This document shows, in pieces, positions 35,500-44,353 of a stretch of DNA of 64,000 nucleotides. The translations under genes and the position numbers were made by a program. The notes under the pieces were generated by a model. It had not been told where the DNA came from and did no database searches. It saw only the letters and a list, made by a program, of their open reading frames with translations. Source of the DNA: Sphingomonas sp. PP-CE-3G-477 (GTDB taxonomy: Bacteria; Pseudomonadota; Alphaproteobacteria; Sphingomonadales; Sphingomonadaceae); assembly GCF_003050745.1 (NCBI RefSeq), contig NZ_QAOF01000003.1, positions 372,001 to 436,000 on the forward strand. The letters are read 5' to 3'. Every line of letters starts with the position of its first letter. Position 1 is the stretch's first letter.

Positions 35500-35718
35500 A
35501 TGCCAAGCGTGGTCCGCATCGATGCCAGGGGCATGCGCTGTCCCTGGCCCGCGGTGCGGCTCGCGCGGGCCTTGCGCGACGGTGCCACGACGATCGAGGT
35601 ATTCGCCGACGATCCGCGTGCGCAGGCGGAATTGACCGTGGTCGCGACCGAGGCCGATGCGGAAATAGAGATCGTTTTGGATGCGATTTACCCTGCCTTC
35701 CGGATTACCCGCCGGTAG
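35500..35718 (+). CDS. TusA-family sulfur carrier protein
   Basis: The 72-aa protein has the TusA hallmark C-P-x-P at the first helix (RGMRCPWPAVRLARAL, C14). A beta-alpha-beta fold follows (TTIEVFADDPRAQAELTVVATEA). The cysteine would carry persulfide sulfur. The ATG at 35500 starts 7 bp after the der stop; an upstream reading overlaps der. The pathway (tRNA thiolation, molybdenum cofactor or other) cannot be told from context. Confidence 0.85.
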   Translation: MPSVVRIDARGMRCPWPAVRLARALRDGATTIEVFADDPRAQAELTVVATEADAEIEIVLDAIYPAFRITRR

Positions 35719-35800
35719 AACCGCAACGTTGTATTTACTCTAGCTGTATAAATGCAGCCCTGACCTTCATGGCGCGGTTGCCGAACGGGAGAAGGCGACT

Positions 35801-36241
35801 GTGTCGTTCGAGGGAAGCACCCTGATCAATTGGCCCGCGTTCCTGCAGGCGCGTAGCGAACTGGGCGCAGGGTTCGGCCGCATCCTCGGATATTTTCGCG
35901 AGGACGGCGTGAAGTCGGTTGCTGCGATCGAGGCGGCGATGCGCGCGCTCAATGCGGCGGCGATGGTTATCCCGGCGCATACGCTGAAGGGTGAAGCACG
36001 GCAGTTCGGGGCGGAGCCGCTCGCCGATCTGGCCGAGGCCATCGAGGTCATCGCGCGCGACTGTGTCGAGATGCAGGATACCCCGGACGAGGCACTGGAG
36101 CATATCGTACGGTTGCGGCCGCTGTTCGTCGAGACGCTGACGCTGCTCGAGCGTGAAGCCAATCCGATCGTGGCGCGCAAGCCCGTCGCGGGGGGCGGGT
36201 TTGGTCGCCGCGCCGTCCCCACCGGGTTCGGCGAGGAATAA
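35801..36241 (+). CDS. Hpt-domain phosphotransfer protein
   Basis: The 146-aa four-helix protein has the phosphorylatable histidine in PAHTLKGEARQFGA (H60), matching the Hpt signature H-T-L-K-G. It starts with GTG at 35801. A 25-residue Gly/Arg/Pro-rich tail follows the bundle. It is an orphan: no histidine kinase or regulator lies next to it. Such stand-alone Hpt proteins relay phosphate in alphaproteobacterial networks. Confidence 0.85.
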   Translation: MSFEGSTLINWPAFLQARSELGAGFGRILGYFREDGVKSVAAIEAAMRALNAAAMVIPAHTLKGEARQFGAEPLADLAEAIEVIARDCVEMQDTPDEALEHIVRLRPLFVETLTLLEREANPIVARKPVAGGGFGRRAVPTGFGEE

Positions 36242-36285
36242 AACCGTCGCCGGACCGGCGGAAAAATAGCGAATAACGCTGATTT

Positions 36286-36319
36286 CCCTGTCACCCCGCC
36301 TTTCAGCTAGATGACAGGG
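36286..36319. terminator. Hairpin between the Hpt gene and bfr
   Basis: An 8-bp perfect stem (ccctgtca with tgacaggg) and 18-nt loop lie between the convergent stops. There is no strong T-tract, so the terminator role is inferred from position. Confidence 0.45.
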
Positions 36320-36326
36320 GGATAGG

Positions 36327-36842
36327 TCAGCCCTTCAGATACGGAGCCGCGCCAGCCTTGGGCGAGTCATGCTCCGAGATCGAGTTGAGCTGGATGTAGT
36401 TGTGGATACCCATCCGCGCGATCATCTCGAACTGGCGCTCGAGCGTGTCGACATGCTCTTCCTCGCTGGCGAGGATGCGGGCGAACAGGTCGCGGCTGAT
36501 GTAATCCTTGACCTCTTCGCAATACGCGATCGCGCCCTTGAGCTGGACGGTGGCCTCGACTTCGAGCGCCAGATCCGACTTCAAGACCTCCTCGACGGTC
36601 TCGCCGATGCGGAGGCGGCCGAGCAGCTGGAAGTTCGGCAGGCCGTCGAGGAAAAGGATGCGCTCCGACAGCCAGTCGGCGTGCTTCATCTCGTCGATCG
36701 ATTCCATCCGCTCGTACTGGGCGAGCTTGTAGACGCCCCAATGCTCGAGCATCCGGTAATGGAGCCAATATTGGTTGACCGCGGTCAGCTCATTCTTGAG
36801 CGCCTCGTTCAGGAATTCGATTACTTGGGGGTCGCCGCGCAT
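36327..36842 (-). CDS. bfr: Bacterioferritin
   Basis: The 171-aa four-helix iron-storage protein has every ferroxidase ligand at the expected position: E18, E51, H54, E94, E127 and H130. The haem-ligand methionine is M52. Start taken at MRGDPQVIEFLNEAL (36842); ATGs further upstream would add short non-conserved tails. The C-terminus has an extra tail of about 12 residues. It lies downstream of bfd on the same strand, and Fur-like boxes precede bfd. Confidence 0.96.
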   Translation of the reverse strand: MRGDPQVIEFLNEALKNELTAVNQYWLHYRMLEHWGVYKLAQYERMESIDEMKHADWLSERILFLDGLPNFQLLGRLRIGETVEEVLKSDLALEVEATVQLKGAIAYCEEVKDYISRDLFARILASEEEHVDTLERQFEMIARMGIHNYIQLNSISEHDSPKAGAAPYLKG

Positions 36843-36945
36843 GGCCATATCTCCGTCACCTCTGACGGTCATGTAGCGGCCTGACACAGATTAGCGCAAC
36901 CCCCAAAAATGGCGGTTTTCCGGGCTTTTTTAGCTGTTGCGACGC

Positions 36946-37116
36946 TTATGCAGCGGCGCGTTCCTCGTCGATAATCGCTCGCGCTATCGATGTGCACTGC
37001 CCGCATTTGGGTTTTCGGCCCATCGAACGGAAGGCCTGGCACGGTGTCGTGCAACCGCCGCGTGCGCAGTTGCGAACGTCGGATTCTCGTATGGCATTGC
37101 AAACGCAGACGACCAT
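36946..37116 (-). CDS. bfd: Bacterioferritin-associated ferredoxin
   Basis: The 56-aa [2Fe-2S] protein was found by translating the gap upstream of bfr. It begins MVVCVCNAIRESDV, and its cluster ligands C4, C6, C38 and C41 (CVCNAI and KCGQC) sit at the same positions as in the known Bfd. Extra cysteines lie at C17, C22 and C26. Bfd reduces ferric iron in the Bfr core to release it. The gene precedes bfr by 103 bp, with two Fur-like boxes just upstream, giving a simple iron store-and-release unit. Confidence 0.93.
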   Translation of the reverse strand: MVVCVCNAIRESDVRNCARGGCTTPCQAFRSMGRKPKCGQCTSIARAIIDEERAAA

Positions 37117-37152
37117 GGGACCTCCCTAGCTGTAAGCACGGGATACGGATAA

Positions 37153-37190
37153 TGCGAACCACTCGCAAGCTGTTTTGCGTCTTATTCGCA
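37153..37190 (-). promoter_or_regulatory. Two tandem Fur-like boxes upstream of bfd
   Basis: Two 15-bp imperfect 7-1-7 palindromes, tgcgaaccactcgca (37153-37167) and tgcgtcttattcgca (37176-37190), are 23 bp apart, about two helical turns. Both share TGCG-N7-CGCA. They start 37 bp upstream of the bfd start codon. Pattern and context fit an iron-responsive operator of Fur/Irr type. Confidence 0.6.
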
Positions 37191-37191
37191 A

Positions 37192-38448
37192 CTAGTTCGA
37201 TCGGTTCGTCGTGAACGCCGAACCGCGAATCGGCTGCCACGCGAATCGCGACAGGCTGCGCCACAGCCATTCGAGCGGACCATAGCGGAAGCGATCGAGC
37301 CACGGTTTCGACCATAGGAGCATCAGCAGGCAGATCGGCACGACCACGAGATAGAGCTGGGCTCGCGACAGTGCGCCGTACAGCCCGAAGCCGTACCCGT
37401 AGAACAGGGTGGTGCAGAGGATTGTCGTGCCGAGATAGTTGGAGAATGCCATTCGGCCTGCTGCCGCGACGCGAGTCGTCAGCCAGCCGCAGGGCCGTGC
37501 GAGCAGAATGATCGCTGCGGCGTAGCCCATGATCGTGAGTGGCCGAAGCGGGGTTGCGAGCGCGAGCCACGACAGCGCGACATAGCGCGCGTCGAACCCA
37601 TGGCCGATGTCGAACGCCGCGATGGCCGCATAGCCGATCCAGCCGACCCCGATCCCAACGACCGCAATCACGGTGTAGCGTCGCCGCGACCATTCCCCCG
37701 TCAGGAACCCCGATCGCAGCCCCGCCATGCCGAACAGCATGAAGCCTAGCGTCTCCGGACCAGTGGCGGTGAGGGACGTGATCGATCCAGCTGCGTGCGT
37801 CCAACGCCACGCGACCAGATCGCGCCATCCGCCACGTCCGATGGCGAGTTCGCGGGTGACGGAGGCGGGGGAGGGCTGGCCGAATTGATCCGCCAACAGC
37901 TGCCAGTTCGTGATTACGCGCGCCGTTGCGTCGGGCCGGTGCGCGGCGCCGTGGAGGTCGAACGTGTAGGCGACGAGCGTCGTCAGCTCGACCGTCTGGA
38001 ACGCGATGCAGGCGAGCCCGACGCCGATCAGCCAGCGCACCGGCAACCGCGCGAACATGTACGCGATCGCGCCGACCAGCGCGTAGTGCGCGAGGATGTC
38101 GCCCCACCACAGCAGGTACAGATGCGCGACGCCGAACACGAACAGCCACGCCATGCGGCGCAGGTGGACGGTCGCGGGGTCATCACCGCTCGCCTCCGCG
38201 CGGTCGAGCACCAGCAGCATCGACGCGCCGAACAGGAACGAGAACAACCCGCGCATCTTGCCGTCGATGACGATGAAGGTGGTGGTCCAGGCGATGAGGT
38301 TGGGCGTGCTTGGCCAGCCCATCGAGGCGGGGGTCATGTAGGCGAATTCGGGGAAGCCGAACGCAGCGATGTTTGAGGCGAGGATGCCCATGACGGCAAC
38401 GCCCCGGATGAGGTCGAGCGTCGCGATTCTGGTGGGGGCGGGGGTCAT
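37192..38448 (-). CDS. DUF418 family inner-membrane protein
   Basis: The 418-aa polytopic protein begins MTPAPTRIATLDLIRGVAVMGILASN, the family N-terminus, and has about eight to ten hydrophobic helices. The DUF418 domain occupies the C-terminal part (SVTRELAIGRGGWRD to LYGYGFGLYGALSRAQ). A membrane transport or acyltransferase-like role has been suggested for relatives, but the function is not established. The start codon overlaps the stop of a leader ORF (ATGA). A decayed second copy of the N-terminus lies upstream at 38532-38606. Confidence 0.88.
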   Translation of the reverse strand: MTPAPTRIATLDLIRGVAVMGILASNIAAFGFPEFAYMTPASMGWPSTPNLIAWTTTFIVIDGKMRGLFSFLFGASMLLVLDRAEASGDDPATVHLRRMAWLFVFGVAHLYLLWWGDILAHYALVGAIAYMFARLPVRWLIGVGLACIAFQTVELTTLVAYTFDLHGAAHRPDATARVITNWQLLADQFGQPSPASVTRELAIGRGGWRDLVAWRWTHAAGSITSLTATGPETLGFMLFGMAGLRSGFLTGEWSRRRYTVIAVVGIGVGWIGYAAIAAFDIGHGFDARYVALSWLALATPLRPLTIMGYAAAIILLARPCGWLTTRVAAAGRMAFSNYLGTTILCTTLFYGYGFGLYGALSRAQLYLVVVPICLLMLLWSKPWLDRFRYGPLEWLWRSLSRFAWQPIRGSAFTTNRSN

Positions 38449-38510
38449 GCGGGGAGAGCGAAGTATAGGAAGTGCAGTCGCTCGCGCGGCGTTTCGTGGG
38501 AGCGTCGCAT
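38445..38510 (-). CDS. Short leader ORF (RERLHFLYF type) overlapping the DUF418 gene
   Basis: A 21-codon ORF reads MRRSHETPRERLHFLYFALPA and stops in ATGA with the DUF418 start. The segment RERLHFLYF is shared with the leader ORF at 8518-8580 (one residue differs) and with the copy at 38618-38671. The overlap with an unrelated downstream gene mirrors the rmuC case. The product may matter, or only its translation. Confidence 0.45.
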   Translation of the reverse strand: MRRSHETPRERLHFLYFALPA

Positions 38511-38531
38511 CGCTTGGAATGAGTCGAATTC

Positions 38532-38606
38532 GACGGCGAGCATGCTGCTGACGGCGACGCCGCGGACGAGGTCGAGCGTGGCGGTTCTGGCGGGGGCAGA
38601 GGGCTT
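38532..38606 (-). pseudogene. Remnant of a second DUF418 N-terminus
   Basis: Twenty-five codons (PSAPARTATLDLVRGVAV and flanks) align with the first 25 codons of the intact DUF418 gene, but the start ATG has become AAG and the reading ends in unrelated sequence before the next leader ORF. A tandem duplication followed by an internal deletion explains the structure. Confidence 0.75.
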
Positions 38607-38617
38607 GCGGGAAAAGT

Positions 38618-38671
38618 GAAGTATAGGAAGTGCAGACGCTCGCGCAGCATTTCGGTGAGACCGTCGTACAT
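38618..38671 (-). repeat. Third copy of the RERLHFLYF leader element
   Basis: The reading MYDGLTEMLRERLHFLYF runs from ATG 38671. Thirty-seven of its first 38 repeat bases match the rmuC leader copy. The overlapping stop/start (ATGA) of the other copies is destroyed here by the same change that removed the DUF418 start (TGA to AGC), so the frame stays open. Confidence 0.65.
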
Positions 38672-39006
38672 GCTGGAAGACGGCATGATTGAGCTCGGCG
38701 CTGCTGCGGTAGTGGCGGCCTCGGCGGAGGCTGGCCGACACAGGTGGCGCTCGATCTACGCTCGGATCCGGTCGACGCGTCTTGATAGCGCTGTAGGCTT
38801 GGAATGCTTCGGTCATGGTTCGACGCTGGCATATCGAGGTGATGTAGGACAGGCCACTTTGAGGGGCATCTAGGCGTCAGATGCCTTGCGGCTTGGTGTG
38901 TGGGCCAGCCGGCAGGTCATCTGTTTGACCTGCCATCCCTGCGCAATACTCTGCCGTACCTCGCCTGTTGTCCTTCTCGGCTGTCGCACCCGAAGCCGAT
39001 CCGCCC
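38672..39006. other. Gap without a recognisable gene
   Basis: The 335 bp upstream of the leader repeats have no reading frame with plausible codon use or family resemblance on either strand. It presumably holds the promoter for the DUF418 region. Repeat elements begin at 39007. Confidence 0.6.
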
Positions 39007-39092
39007 CCGTCACCCCAGCGAACGCTGGGGTATCTCTGTTGGCGAGCGCTGCGGCCCGGTGCGGGAGATCTCAGCTTTCGCTGGGATGACGG
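39007..39092. repeat. Family-3 palindrome
   Basis: Arms ccgtcaccccagcgaacgct and cagctttcgctgggatgacgg flank a centre of about 45 bp. This is the first of three palindromes from three different families packed into 340 bp downstream of purL. Confidence 0.85.
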
Positions 39093-39149
39093 AGAGGGGG
39101 GAGGTCGCCGTGTCCTACTTGAGCTTGATCGCACGACAACTCTCCGCTC

Positions 39150-39207
39150 CTTGTTCTCCCGCGAAGGCGGGAGCCCAGACTGGGTCCCCGCCTTCGCGGG
39201 GAAACAT
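39150..39207. repeat. Compact family-2 palindrome
   Basis: Arms ttgttctcccgcgaaggcgg and ccgccttcgcggggaaacat meet around cccagactggg. It is nearly identical in plan to the copy at 5186-5250. Confidence 0.88.
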
Positions 39208-39238
39208 GGTTCGTATTCTTGCCTCACCCAGAAGGGCG

Positions 39239-39344
39239 ACCACCCCGGCGGAGGCCGGGGCCCAATTGGGGGACGATCATGGCTGCGGGCATCGCTTCGT
39301 TACTGCGGCTATCCCAATTGGGCCCCGGCCTTCGCCGGGGTGGT
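39239..39344. repeat. REP-type paired palindrome, family 1
   Basis: Arms accaccccggcggaggccgg and ccggccttcgccggggtggt flank a 43-bp centre bounded by CCCAATTGGG on both sides. It ends 44 bp from the purL stop. Confidence 0.92.
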
Positions 39345-39388
39345 TTCTTTCAGGACGGAGCGCTTCGAATTACTCGCTACCGAATCCA

Positions 39389-41617
<2,229 letters not shown>

Positions 41618-41698
41618 GGGGCGGGCTTTAGCGGGGTGGGGGGCGTCCGTCACCTGTGCGAACCACGACAATGTGGTTTGGGACCGTAATTATCCCGC

Positions 41699-41974
41699 TT
41701 ATGGCTTGGCGGCGCGCAACGTTTCGTTGATCCGCGACTGCCAGCCGGGTCCGCTCGCGCGAAACCTTTCGAGCACGTCGTTGTCTAGCCGGAGGGATAC
41801 GAGCGACTTGCCAGAGGTTACGGGGCCCTTTGGCCGGCCGCGCGACTTACTGCCGTTCGGAAAGGCCGCTGCCAATTCCGGGAATTCTGCGATCGGCCGT
41901 GCCCGCGCAAAATCGGCTTCGGTCCATTCGGGATTGTCATCGTCGAATACGACCTCGGGGGTATCACCAGCCAT
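41699..41974 (-). CDS. BrnA-like antitoxin (orphan)
   Basis: The 91-aa protein has an acidic N-terminus (DTPEVVFDDDNPEWTEADFARARP) and a C-terminal ribbon-helix-helix motif (VSLRLDNDVLERFRASGPGWQSRINETLRAA), the layout of BrnA antitoxins of BrnT/BrnA modules. BrnT is normally just upstream, overlapping, but the upstream DNA here holds only a short unrelated reading and a family-3 palindrome at 42066-42150. It is therefore read as a solitary BrnA, possibly a domesticated repressor. Confidence 0.75.
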   Translation of the reverse strand: MAGDTPEVVFDDDNPEWTEADFARARPIAEFPELAAAFPNGSKSRGRPKGPVTSGKSLVSLRLDNDVLERFRASGPGWQSRINETLRAAKP

Positions 41975-42065
41975 AACGGCGCAACTCCTTCGCATGGGCG
42001 CGGCGCAGGTGGGTTTAAACGAAAGCGTCGTTCGTTGCCATGTGCCGGGCCGGCCCCTCCAGATC

Positions 42066-42150
42066 CCGTCATCCTGACGAAAGTCAGGATCCAGGGTAAC
42101 CGAGTGCGGAGCCTTGTGGCTCTGGGTCCTGACTTTCGTCAGGATGACGG
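42066..42150. repeat. Family-3 palindrome
   Basis: Arms ccgtcatcctgacgaaagtc and gactttcgtcaggatgacgg are nearly perfect inverted repeats around a 45-bp centre. The arm core GACGAAAGTC differs from the AGCGAAAGCT of the copy at 19109, suggesting compensatory change that preserves the stem. Confidence 0.88.
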
Positions 42151-42224
42151 TGGGGGGAGAGTGCCGCGGTGAATGATCGGCCATAGGGCAGAGCCGCGGT
42201 TTGCGACGCCCGCTGATCGCCGTA

Positions 42225-43052
42225 TCAACCGTAAGGCGGCTGCGTGTAGCCCTTGGGGCTTAGCGTGAAGATGTCACATCCCGTTTCGGTAATGCCGATC
42301 GAATGCTCGAACTGCGCGGACAGCGAACGGTCGCGCGTGACCGCGGTCCAGCCGTCGTCGAGCAGCTTCACGTCCGGGCGACCGATGTTGATCATCGGCT
42401 CGATCGTGAAGATCATGCCGGGGCGAAGCTCGGGACCGGTGCCGGGCTTGCCGACATGGACGACTTCGGGGGCGTCGTGGAACAGGCGGCCGACGCCGTG
42501 GCCGCAGAAATCGCGGACCACGCCGTAGCGGTGCTTTTCGGCGTGACGCTGGATCGCGTTGGCGACGTCACCCATGCGGTTGCCGGGCTTGGCGTGCTCG
42601 ATGCCGATCATCAGGCATTCGTAGGTGACTTCGACGAGGCGGCGCGCCTTGATCGGCACGTCGCCGATCAGGTACATCCGGCTCGTGTCGCCGTGCCAGC
42701 CGTCGAGCAGAGGCGTGACGTCGACGTTGACGATATCGCCTGATTTGAGCGTCTTCTCGCTCGGGATGCCGTGGCAAACGACGTGGTTGATCGAGATACA
42801 GACGCTGTGCGTGTAACCGCGGTAGCCGAGCGTCGCAGGCACGCCGCCGCCGGCGACAATGAAGTCGTAGATCAGCCGGTCGATCTCGGCTGTGGTCACG
42901 CCCGGCACCATGTGGGGCACGATCATGTCGAGCGTCTCGGCAGCAAGGCGACCCGCCTTCATCATGCCTTCGAAGGCGGCGGGGCCGTGCAGCTTGATGG
43001 CGCCGGTGCGTGCGTCGGGCTGGTCCGAGGTGACGGTTACATATTCGGTCAT
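42225..43052 (-). CDS. map: Methionine aminopeptidase type I
   Basis: The 275-aa enzyme removes N-terminal Met. The metal-binding residues sit in VNVDVTPLLDGWHGDTSRMYLIG (two Asp), GHGVGRLFHDAPEVVHVG (His), IFTIEPMINIG (Glu) and FEHSIGITETG (Glu). Start taken at MTEYVTVTSDQPDAR (43052), giving an N-terminal extension of about 20 residues. It is divergent from the cinA-like gene with 51 bp between starts. Confidence 0.95.
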   Translation of the reverse strand: MTEYVTVTSDQPDARTGAIKLHGPAAFEGMMKAGRLAAETLDMIVPHMVPGVTTAEIDRLIYDFIVAGGGVPATLGYRGYTHSVCISINHVVCHGIPSEKTLKSGDIVNVDVTPLLDGWHGDTSRMYLIGDVPIKARRLVEVTYECLMIGIEHAKPGNRMGDVANAIQRHAEKHRYGVVRDFCGHGVGRLFHDAPEVVHVGKPGTGPELRPGMIFTIEPMINIGRPDVKLLDDGWTAVTRDRSLSAQFEHSIGITETGCDIFTLSPKGYTQPPYG

Positions 43053-43103
43053 GACGCGCGATATAGCGTGGCGGGCGCGGTTTTGCGAGGCTATGCGAGG
43101 GGC

Positions 43104-43862
43104 ATGGTAGAGGAACGCATCTGGACGGCCGCGCTGACGATCATCGGCGACGAGATCCTGTCGGGCCGCACGCAGGACAAGAACGTCGCGCAGATCGCGG
43201 CCTGGCTGAACGTGCAGGGCATCCGCCTCGCCGAAGTGCGCGTGGTCGCCGACAAGACCGAGGCGATCGTCGAGGCGGTCAACATCCTGCGCGCGCGCAA
43301 CGATTACCTGTTCACGACCGGCGGGATCGGGCCGACTCACGACGACATCACGGTGGATGCGATCGCCGAGGCGCTGGGCGTCGCGGTCGAGCATCATCCG
43401 CGCGCGATGGCGGTGCTCGAGGCCTATTACGCGACGCGCGGCGGGCTCACCGAGGCGCGCGCAAGGATGGCGCGGGTGCCGGTCGGCGCGGACCTGATCG
43501 ACAACAAGGTGTCGGGCGCGCCGGGGATCCGGATCGGCAACATCTTCATCATGGCGGGCGTGCCGCACATCACCGCGGGGATGCTCGACGCGCTCACGGG
43601 CACGCTGGAGGGCGGGCGCCCGGTGGTATCGAAGACGATCGGGTGCTGGGTCGCGGAGAGCGAGGTCGCGGATATCCTGCGCGATGCCGAGAAGACGCAT
43701 GAGGGCGTTGCGATCGGCAGCTATCCGTTCTTTCGCGATGGCAGGACGGGCGTGAATTTCGTCGTGCGGAGTTCGGACGAGGCGCTGGTCGACCGCTGTC
43801 TCGCGGACCTGACGCGCGATCTTGAGGCCACCGGTCGGGTCGTTACCGCACAGGGTATCTGA
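43104..43862 (+). CDS. CinA-like molybdopterin-binding domain protein
   Basis: The 252-aa protein has a single MoCF-binding (CinA N-terminal) domain with LTIIGDEILSGRTQDKN and LFTTGGIGPTHDDITVDAIAEALG. The C-terminal nicotinamide-nucleotide amidase domain of full CinA is absent. Short forms like this are widespread in alphaproteobacteria, often called competence/damage-inducible protein A. The earlier in-frame start inside map was rejected. Confidence 0.88.
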   Translation: MVEERIWTAALTIIGDEILSGRTQDKNVAQIAAWLNVQGIRLAEVRVVADKTEAIVEAVNILRARNDYLFTTGGIGPTHDDITVDAIAEALGVAVEHHPRAMAVLEAYYATRGGLTEARARMARVPVGADLIDNKVSGAPGIRIGNIFIMAGVPHITAGMLDALTGTLEGGRPVVSKTIGCWVAESEVADILRDAEKTHEGVAIGSYPFFRDGRTGVNFVVRSSDEALVDRCLADLTRDLEATGRVVTAQGI

Positions 43863-43868
43863 CGCGGC

Positions 43869-44282
43869 TCAGGCGCCCCATTCGGGACCGTCGGGATCGG
43901 GATAGAACAGGTCGGGATCGTATGGCGCGGAGCGTGAGGGCGGCGGGGACTCGCCCGGTTCCGGCAGGGTAGGCGCGCCGCCGCCGAAGCGGATACGGAC
44001 ATAGCCCATGCTGCCGGTCAGCGCCTGGAACACCGCGACATGCTCCTCCTGCTGCATGCGCCGCCCGATCAGCGGCGCGCGTTCGGCCGACAGATATCCC
44101 ATCTGCACGCCGCGCAGGCTGAAGACGGCTACGGCGTTGGCGTCGTGTGGGTTCTTGGGTTCGCGCCGCAGGTCGACCGGTTCGCCGGGCTGACAGAGCA
44201 ACAGCTCCATCCGCCGGTTGCTCTTGCTCTTGTCCGCGTTCGGAAAGTCGATGCCGACCACGCTGAGCGTCAATTCGTCCAT
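43869..44282 (-). CDS. HIRAN-domain protein
   Basis: The 137-aa protein has a HIRAN domain (LSVVGIDFPNADKSKSNRRMEL, LRREPKNPHDANAVAVFSLRGVQMGYLSAERA). HIRAN in HLTF binds 3' DNA ends; in bacteria it also occurs alone with unknown role. A Pro/Asp-rich tail (about 105-137) follows. The start is MDELTLSVVGID (44282); three codons further upstream are possible. Confidence 0.85.
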   Translation of the reverse strand: MDELTLSVVGIDFPNADKSKSNRRMELLLCQPGEPVDLRREPKNPHDANAVAVFSLRGVQMGYLSAERAPLIGRRMQQEEHVAVFQALTGSMGYVRIRFGGGAPTLPEPGESPPPSRSAPYDPDLFYPDPDGPEWGA

Positions 44283-44353
44283 GCCGTACACTAGGCCGGC
44301 ACCACGCGGATCGAAAGTCTCGAAATGCGTGGGCCGGCTTGGTGGTGGTCGGT

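Noticed and set aside
36869..38149. 426-codon minus-strand frame spanning bfd and the DUF418 gene
   Set aside because: It is out of frame with both real genes, and its composition is Arg-rich. bfd and DUF418 account for the region.
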